Shown here: positions 57,998 to 64,000 of the stretch, piece after piece
Layout: each line of letters opens with the position of its first letter
Position numbering within the stretch: the stretch's first letter is position 1
NCBI GenBank assembly: GCA_037976565.1
Contig: CP137668.1
Span: 33,404,264-33,468,263 of the forward strand
From: Mesocentrotus franciscanus
Lineage: Eukaryota; Echinodermata; Echinoidea; Camarodonta; Strongylocentrotidae
Direction of reading: 5' to 3'
Length of the DNA stretch: 64,000 nucleotides
Translations under genes and position numbers: made by a program
The notes under the pieces: model-generated
The model's input: the letters and a program-made list of their open reading frames with translations, nothing else
Database searches by the model: none
Told to the model about the DNA's origin: nothing

Positions 57998-58146
57998 ATG
58001 CAAATGTATGCAACTTTTATGCATTGTGGTGGTATTACGTTGTCATTCGAATTGTAATTGTTAAAAATGCATATAGTTATATTCTCTTCCACAAAATTCA
58101 CAAGATTGAAAGGTTTTCATGGTGAATTATGCAAATGTATGCAAAT
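57998..58146 (+). promoter_or_regulatory. Three ATGCAAAT octamers, two of them 2 bp apart
   Basis: ATGCAAAT occurs at 57998-58005, 58129-58136 and 58139-58146. The last two are tandem with a 2-bp spacer, and the shared context GCAAATGTATGCAA occurs at both sites. ATGCAAAT is the classic POU/Oct binding site. The context sharing also fits a small local duplication or repeat, so regulatory meaning is uncertain. Confidence 0.3.
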
Positions 58147-58950
58147 TATTATGAATTTAGCTATTCAGTCTCTCAAAATACTGTTTTATGTATCAATTCA
58201 TACTTACTATGATGATATCTACATTTTCTCCACAGGAAATACAATATCAAAAATGTTCTTTATGGTTAACTTTGTAAAATTATGCTAATTTTATACTTTT
58301 AGCTGGTATTATGACCAACAATTCCAGCTCTCGACGTCGTTGACACAATGTCATTGGTTTTTGTTTTATTTGGTAGAATATTATTTTCCGAGTAAAATGA
58401 CACCAATAATATCAATTTTCGGTGAGGCAGTACATAACATATACAAAATGTATTACAAAAATTACACGCTAAATGCATAATCAATATGAATTAAATCAGC
58501 ATAATATAGCAGGGCTACAGCGTAAGCAAAAAGCTTTATGTGCTTGTAGCCCTCAGTTTGAGTTAAACAGAAAAGGGAGAGAGTGACTTGTTATTAAGAA
58601 AGATAGAAAAGGGGAAGAACGCTGGTTTCTAAATAAAACAATTCTAGCAAAATAATGAAATATTTGCAAGTTTCCATTCCTAACGTGAGGCTGGAGCAAG
58701 AATAAAATCACTTTTTGGTATGCCCCAAATCATTATAATAAATGATGGCAGCTTTTAACAAGTTTATGTTTCGGCGATTACCACCGATTTGTTAAACAAA
58801 CCACACAGATTTTCAATGACGTCTTGAACAGCTGAGTTGGTTAAAAGGTACACGTTGTTGTAACCAGTCAGTTGATAGCAGTAATTAACGTTGTAGTTTA
58901 CGTCGGACTGTATCTGATATATATATATATTAAAAAATTATTCGATACGC
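58147..58950. other. A+T-rich sequence with one hairpin
   Basis: No supported gene. The hairpin at 58512-58553 is entered separately. A short AT run lies at 58918-58930. Confidence 0.5.
58512..58553. repeat. 42-bp hairpin
   Basis: Exact 9-bp arms AGGGCTACA and TGTAGCCCT close an imperfect inner stem (GTAAGCAAAAAGC with an inverted GCTTTATGTGC). It is isolated, with no visible target duplication. Confidence 0.5.
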
Positions 58951-58951
58951 T

Positions 58952-59076
58952 GAGATGAGACTAAATAAATAAATAAATAAATATATGAATAGATAGATGA
59001 CTAAATGAATAAATATATTAAATAAATAACTAATTATATGAATAAATGAATAAATAAATAAAGAAATAAAGAAATA
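58952..59076. repeat. AAAT/AATA tetranucleotide tract
   Basis: A core of five AAAT units at about 58964-58982, then degenerate AATA, GATA and GAAATA units. Confidence 0.9.
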
Positions 59077-59297
59077 CGCGATTTCTTGATGAGACAGGTG
59101 TTTCGAAACGATTTTATTTTATTTAATTAAATTTTACCACGCTTAAATTGCCGAAAACCCAATGAGATTGCATAACAAATTCATGTGACTTACATACCAC
59201 TACCTGATTTTACCCAGAATCCTTTTACCCTTTAATCCTGACCTGAGTACAACTTCTACATGCTTTATTCATGTTTGATTATACAGTTCAAGTGGAT

Positions 59298-59660
59298 GTG
59301 TCGTAGTCTAGTAGATAATTCACTGGACTACGAATCACAAAGTATATGGGTTCGAATCCCAGTCGTGGAAATAATGTCCTTTAAAAGCAAGACATTCATC
59401 ACTCTACATTTACCACTCTCCATCAAGGTGACGTTAGTGGGTACCAAGTAGGGAGAAATTCTTTGAATCGTTGAGCGTCTTCATATCATGAGACCCGGTA
59501 GCAAGACTAAAACTGGGGTAATGATGTGTCCAGTACCTTCAGGAAAATCCATATTAATACCGATGAGGCTAACATGGGTAAATAAGGCCATTATTGGCAT
59601 CATCACATCGGAAGATATAATAATTGTATATAAGCAGCCCCCTGTATCGGCAGTTACATT
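59298..59660 (+). mobile_element. tRNA-derived SINE, copy 3
   Basis: The head has an A-box-like TAGTCTAGTAG (59304-59314) and a perfect B box GGTTCGAATCC (59349-59359). The body has CTACATTTACCACTCTCCAT then CAAGGTG, and a GGGTACC segment, matching SINE copy 2. The tRNA-like head is the best preserved of the three. The 3' boundary is approximate. Antiparallel frames at 59481-59706 are artefacts. Confidence 0.8.
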
Positions 59661-60045
59661 CATGCATCATCAGCCTGATGACTTTAATAGCACTCTCGGA
59701 AATTAATCATACCATCAAAATTCACAGTTCGTTTAAATCAATTGCCCGTAGAAAAAATATAGATCCCGCAGAATTCTAAAACGGCCTAGTGGCATTCGAG
59801 GATACAGAAGTGTCTTCCTATCAATTAAGAGTAGGGGCGTATGTTACAAACGATTCTGAGTTCTGGAAATTGTGTCGCAACACTTTTCTTAAAAGATAAA
59901 GACACCATTAAACGCCGATATGGCAAATAGATCGCTTTTTTTTTTACTTGAAGAAGAGTGATCTTTCTCAAACTTCTATACATTACGAATACCCCTTAAC
60001 AAAACATAAACCAAATGAAGAATTATTTTTAGATATATTGTACAT
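59661..60045. other. Unique sequence, no gene seen
   Basis: No supported gene. A T-run lies at 59936-59945. Confidence 0.5.
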
Positions 60046-60047
60046 GT

Positions 60048-60122
60048 GGGTGCGTGCGTGTGTGTGTGTGTGTATGTGTGTGAGGTGTGTGCGCGCGCGT
60101 GTACGTGGGTGTGTGTACGAAT
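60048..60122. repeat. GT microsatellite with CG run
   Basis: (GT)n with a GCGCGCGCG interruption, the same arrangement as 19508-19578. Potential Z-DNA. Frames on both strands are repeat translations. Confidence 0.92.
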
Positions 60123-60362
60123 CAGCATAAGGCAAAGAAAGATGCAGAGAGTGATATAGAAAAATAGAGAAACAGATGTTAGAGAGAGGGAGACAGGAAA
60201 AGTGTGAGAAAATAGATTAATTCCATCAATATGTTTGATAATATCGCAGCTTAAGAAACTATTAGTACTGTTGCAATTTTCAAAGATAGGATTGAGAATG
60301 CACTTGAAATGCACACGTGAAACTTTAGTAGCAATTGGATAGAATTATGATGCGTGGGAACG
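60123..60362. other. Unique sequence, no gene seen
   Basis: Nothing beyond a weak purine bias at about 60145-60205. Confidence 0.5.
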
Positions 60363-60409
60363 AGTGAGAAGGAGAAAGATAAAGAGGGAGAGAAAGAGAG
60401 AGAGGGAGA

Positions 60410-60443
<34 letters not shown>

Positions 60444-60445
60444 GT
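60363..60445. repeat. GA microsatellite
   Basis: (GA)n with short interruptions, purines on the plus strand. Confidence 0.95.
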
Positions 60446-61435
60446 ATATCAGTCGAAATCAAGTATACTCTAGTGTTAGAGGCGACGGGGACAAAGGATT
60501 CAGGGAAAAGGACATTAACCATACAACTTATTTTATTGCATTTCAGCCATCAAAAACGATTAATGGCGGTTGACCTTTCCGAGACTTAATTTTGGAAATA
60601 TAAGATACAATAATCATACGGTACAAAGATTCTTGTTGGCAACTCAAAACAGACCTGCAATGGAGCTTATTCATGCCTGGGAAGAAACGGATATAATTTT
60701 TTGAAAAGTAACGGGAAAATAGATACCACTTCTATCCACCAGCTCTAAAAAGTACTGACAGTCACTGGAAATTTGTACCTGCAGATATTATGTGAAAATA
60801 TGTTTGTCAACATTATTTCGAAAAGGTTTATGGAAAATGGGTTTGATTCGATTTGTTTTCTTCTTTTTTATGTGGGGGCACATAATTTATCACTTGCTTA
60901 TAATTGTTTGGGTCTAGAAGACATTGTATACACATTTGTGATTTTTTTTTCCAACGTGAACGTGATGATGGGCATTACACCTGTGTAAAGTAGCAAGTGC
61001 TTAAGAAATTCTCAGTGGGTAATCCATTCCAGGATTCTCTGGCGCGGTGGGGGCACACAAACCAGAAAAATTACTGACAAGCAAGCGATAGAAAAGGTTA
61101 CCCCATTGTCATGTGCCATTCGGGGTCTAAAATTTCGGGGGCACAATGAGGGGGAGAACATCCCCGTTCGGTAATTTATGTGTAGATTCCATTTTGCCGG
61201 GGTAAATTCTCCTTGCCTCCTGGATCTGCTAAAAAGAGGTAACTGGCTAATATCCTTCGAGATAAAGGGAGATTAAGGTTAAAACCATATTCCTAATAAC
61301 ATCTATAGTCAAACAGACAACTGCTGAGGTTTTTGTTGTTAGCCTGCTGTTGACGTGGTTACAAAGGGAAGGAGCAGGCGGGGATAACAGGCTTAATACC
61401 GTCTAACCGTATACACTCCTCAAAAAATAATATGG
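60446..61435. other. Unique sequence, no gene seen
   Basis: No supported gene. G-rich segments around 61040-61190 (GGGGGCACACAAACC, TTCGGGGGCACAATGAGGGG) have a transposon-like look, but no paired ends were found. Confidence 0.4.
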
Positions 61436-61439
61436 GAAA

Positions 61440-61705
61440 TGTGAGGTTCAGCTCTATTCCTGTCTCTCCGTTCCTCTGTCTATATCTCTCCCTGTCTGTC
61501 TCTTTCTTTCCTTCCCAATTTCTGTATCTCTCTGTCTGTCTCTTTCTTTCCTTCCCGATTTCTGTTTCTCTGTCTGTATCTCTCTGTCTCTTTCTTTTAT
61601 TCCCGATTTTTTTCTCCTCTCTCTGTATCTCTCCGTCTTTCTCTTTCTCTCTCATTTTATCTCTTCCCCTATTCCTCTCTTCATCTTTCTCTTTCTTTCT
61701 CAGTC
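61440..61705. repeat. CT-rich tract with a 40-bp tandem unit
   Basis: CTCTTTCTTTCCTTCCCAAT at about 61499, CTCTTTCTTTCCTTCCCGAT at about 61539 and a diverged copy near 61587 define a roughly 40-48-bp unit inside (CT)n sequence. The antiparallel frames (61359-61655, 61432-61737) are repeat translations. Confidence 0.88.
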
Positions 61706-63020
61706 CTTTACACCGTCCAACTCTGTATCTTAATTAGATACACTACTCTCCCATTTTCGGTATGTGAATCTCTTTCTCTCAAGTTCATTCTTCCTCTTTT
61801 TCTTATCTCGGTGCTTCCATTTTCGTCTATATTTTCTCTTCCAATTTTTTTTAAACCAAAGTTCAGATATTCACCATGTACATATCAATATAACTGATTA
61901 TGTATGAACTATTATGATTGATCAATACATATTCAGTTCTTTTCTCAATTTTGTCAGGACTTCAGTTTGTACATATACGAGCCATTGAGTGCACTGTACC
62001 TACGTGTAAGTTGACAAAGGTTTGGCCTAATGCTTATAAAATTAAAATCATAGTACTAAATAGCTTCGTTATCTTTTAAACTGAGATTCGACGCTAAGTG
62101 TACTGGGTCGGGATCTTTAATTTCCATAATTATTAGATACAATTTAGTTTTGAGGCTAAGAATTACAATATAGTAATCATTAAGTTATGAAAAACGTGAA
62201 TAACGGGATGTCGAAATAAAAAGCATATATGTGCCATTAACTGGTTACAGAACACGAACGAATGTTAAATTAAATTCTTCTTCTGACTAGGAAGTAGCCT
62301 AAATGTAGGTCTACGGTTTGACTTTGACTTTACACGAATATAATGTCACGGTGACTGATCTACAGGTCGTTGTCTTCTAGTTTTTTAGTCTGTTTATGGC
62401 AACTAATAAAACCAACATCAATGATATTATGACTAGAGAGAGGAAAATGCAGAAATTTTTATTGACGTCTAAATCATTGTCAAGGATTCATTTGCCCGCC
62501 TCTATGTCTAGTCAACAACACAGTCCGCACGCCCCCCTCTTTATGTCCAGAACAAAGCGTGATAAAAGGCGAGTTAAACTCGTAAAACCAGTTTCATGTT
62601 CACCTTTCCTAGATTTTTTCTTTTGTTTTCTGTTTTCCTGATTTTTATACTCTTTACAGTTGAGACTGAGTACTGGTCATGCGATTTCCAGTGTGAAAGA
62701 AACTGTCATTGAGAATGACTGATTATGTCGTAAATAAGATAACTATTGTGATTGAGTTTGAGAGATTATCAAAATGGAAACAAATGGTACTAGACACAAA
62801 AAATAGAAACAACCAAAACATCAACAGAATTTCTGATTATTTCGAAATATACATTTACAAACTGATTGTATCGATTGTACTGTCATGTAAGTTTTTTTTA
62901 TCACAGTTGAGGTAAGAAAATATCTTCAAATTAATGACCCACACTAGCAAAGTTTGAACCTTGTTAAAAAATTGACACCAATTACAAAAATACAATATAT
63001 TGGCGATTTCTCACCACTAT
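61706..63020. other. Unique sequence, no gene seen
   Basis: No supported gene. A weaker pyrimidine tract continues to about 61850. Frames at 62396-62641 and 62709-62915 show no domain. Confidence 0.5.
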
Positions 63021-63022
63021 AG

Positions 63023-63112
63023 GCTTAACACGTGCATTAAAAGCAGTTGAAGCACATACACTTGCCAAACAAATCCTCATCAGAGAGGATGAAAAGACGG
63101 AAAAAGATTTTG
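63023..63112 (+). CDS. Possible internal exon, unidentified
   Basis: TTTCTCACCACTATAG (ending 63022) is a fair 3' splice site. A 90-bp open stretch follows, ending GATTTTG directly before GTAAGG, a strong donor at 63113. The length is a multiple of three with phase 1 in and 1 out. The peptide reads LTRALKAVEAHTLAKQILI and then REDEKTEKDF, a charged, helix-like sequence without low complexity. The flanking frame stays open past the donor. No family is recognised, no partner exon is identified, and two other frames are closed. A chance match to splice signals is possible. Confidence 0.25.
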
Positions 63113-63485
63113 GTAAGGGCGTGCCGAATTCCCCTTGCGCACCTTCCGCTAAATGCCCGTTCGTATCAACCCCCATTATCCCCTAAAAGTGGAACACGTC
63201 GAGATTCTTTACTTCCATAATAACCGACTGATTTCGACAAATTGCATTTCAATCCGAGTTTTACAAGTTCCAAACAAGCCAGCAAATCTCCACACAATCT
63301 TCTACAAAAGTGGATCTTTATCTAACTCGCTTCCCCCTGTTTTCATCTCCCTGTGTCGGTTTGTTATGGACTTCAAATTACCCAGCTTTGATTGAGCTCG
63401 ACTGGCAGACTGAAGCAAGGAGATTCGGTCGGAAGTAGAGTTTCAAACCCACAACGAATTGTAGAGTAATACGATAGCCGAGCGC
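63113..63485. other. Unique sequence, no gene called
   Basis: Short frames at 63153-63395 (plus) and 63378-63629 (minus) have no recognised domain. Nothing else is seen. Confidence 0.45.
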
Positions 63486-63489
63486 TTTA

Positions 63490-63730
63490 GCGTAGCCACG
63501 GGAGGGGGGGGGCACGGGGACGCGTGCCCCCGCAATCGAATGGCGAAAGAGAAAAAAAGTAGAGATAGAGAGAGAAAAAAAAGGAGGGGATGGAACGTGA
63601 AAAGGACATGTTACGTACCCCTTCCACACCTTCTCCCTAAATCAGTGATATTATTGATTCACATTGTCATCCATCTACTTAGACCGGTGCCCCCTCCCCG
63701 TGATAAACAGTGCTCCCTCGATGGCTACGC
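63490..63730. mobile_element. Possible small inverted-repeat element with GCGTAGCCA ends
   Basis: GCGTAGCCACGGGAGGGGGG at 63490 and, on the minus strand, GCGTAGCCATCGAGGGAGCA from 63730 are inverted ends with similarity continuing to a GGGGGCAC motif. The left end also forms its own hairpin (GGGGGCACG / CGTGCCCCC, about 63508-63531). No target duplication was recognised, so the limits are uncertain. I recall GCGTAGCCACGGGG-type ends as common in marine animal genomes. A CGTGGCTACGCC half-match lies at 43371. Confidence 0.4.
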
Positions 63731-63735
63731 CTCTG

Positions 63736-64000
63736 GTCTCGCAGAGGGACAGGGATGGGTGAAAGCGGGTTCACCACCTAATCCTACCCTCCCCTCGTTG
63801 TTGTCATCTTCACTTCTTTTGACAAATTTGTTTTTGATTCTTCCTTTCTATCTAATTCTCGAGTGAATATAAGGGATTAAGTGAAGATTGGCTATGATTA
63901 TCTCATCCTACTTGTACATAACCTCTGGCCTTTTCGTTTAGACGCTCGCGACACCTTATTTTACCTCATGATCACGATTTTTTTCCCCATTTAGAATCAT
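63736..64000. other. Unique sequence, no gene seen
   Basis: No supported feature; the window ends in unremarkable sequence. The plus frame 63540-63866 spans the preceding repeat and is not called. Confidence 0.5.

Noticed and set aside
1..64000. Endogenous retrovirus or LTR element
   Set aside because: I found no long direct repeats ending TG...CA, primer-binding site, or protease, polymerase or integrase motifs.

Overview
This is a window of animal nuclear DNA with no complete gene that I can support. It is A+T-rich with scattered CpG-rich patches. It carries very many microsatellites (GA/CT, GT, TAG, GAT, AT, AAATC), tRNA-derived SINEs with A- and B-box-like motifs, a decayed LINE 3' end, and several families of non-autonomous DNA transposons. 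No open frame exceeds about 150 codons, and the longest ones are translations of GA/CT or GAT repeats. There are no ribosome-binding sites or operons. The repeat content and A+T level suggest a marine invertebrate deuterostome, most likely an echinoderm such as a sea urchin. That is an inference from general look, not from a marker gene. The window is best read as intergenic or deep-intronic DNA.

Layout. 0-16 kb: mostly unique sequence with purine tracts (1.5, 2.3 kb), a GAT tract (2.5 kb), a G-run cluster (3.05 kb), CpG-rich patches (5.9 and 10.2-10.9 kb), a TAG tract (12.05 kb) and GA/GAT tracts (15.2-16.2 kb). 16.5-17.4 kb: an inverted-repeat transposon (family A) with a second one (family B) inserted inside it, both bounded by TTAA. 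18.3-22.8 kb: CT, GT and GA tracts. 23.0-24.8 kb: a 272-bp inverted-repeat element with 8-bp target duplications, two palindromes, and a second family B copy in the opposite orientation. 25.7-26.8 kb: a degenerate LINE 3' end, then a SINE. 27.8-29.1 kb: a degenerate satellite of about 80-bp monomers in a 240-bp higher-order unit. 30-34 kb: GA and CT tracts and a possible exon at 30.03 kb. 35.6-36.6 kb: a 954-bp element with perfect 46-bp terminal inverted repeats and TTA target duplications. 37.2-38.4 kb: a tandem array split by another TTAA element (family C). 38.4-39.1 kb: strong hairpins. 40.5-41.1 kb: a second degenerate tandem array. 42.1-42.4 kb: a second family A copy that preserves the unoccupied TTAA site. 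43-64 kb: mostly unique sequence with microsatellites, two more SINEs (54.8, 59.3 kb), a long palindrome (53.35 kb), a duplicated E-box (55.8 kb) and paired octamer motifs (58.1 kb).

Four short stretches have protein-like open frames between canonical splice-site dinucleotides, with lengths that are multiples of three: 30031-30171 (+), 34863-34970 (-), 43584-43712 (+) and 63023-63112 (+). They are leads only; none has a family I recognise with confidence.

The best-supported biology is transposon history. Family B jumped into a TTAA of family A, and family C jumped into a TTAA of a tandem array. Families A, B and C all start AG immediately inside TTAA, which suggests a shared or related transposase that is not encoded here. 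I found no new functional system such as a gene cluster, CRISPR array or defence island.
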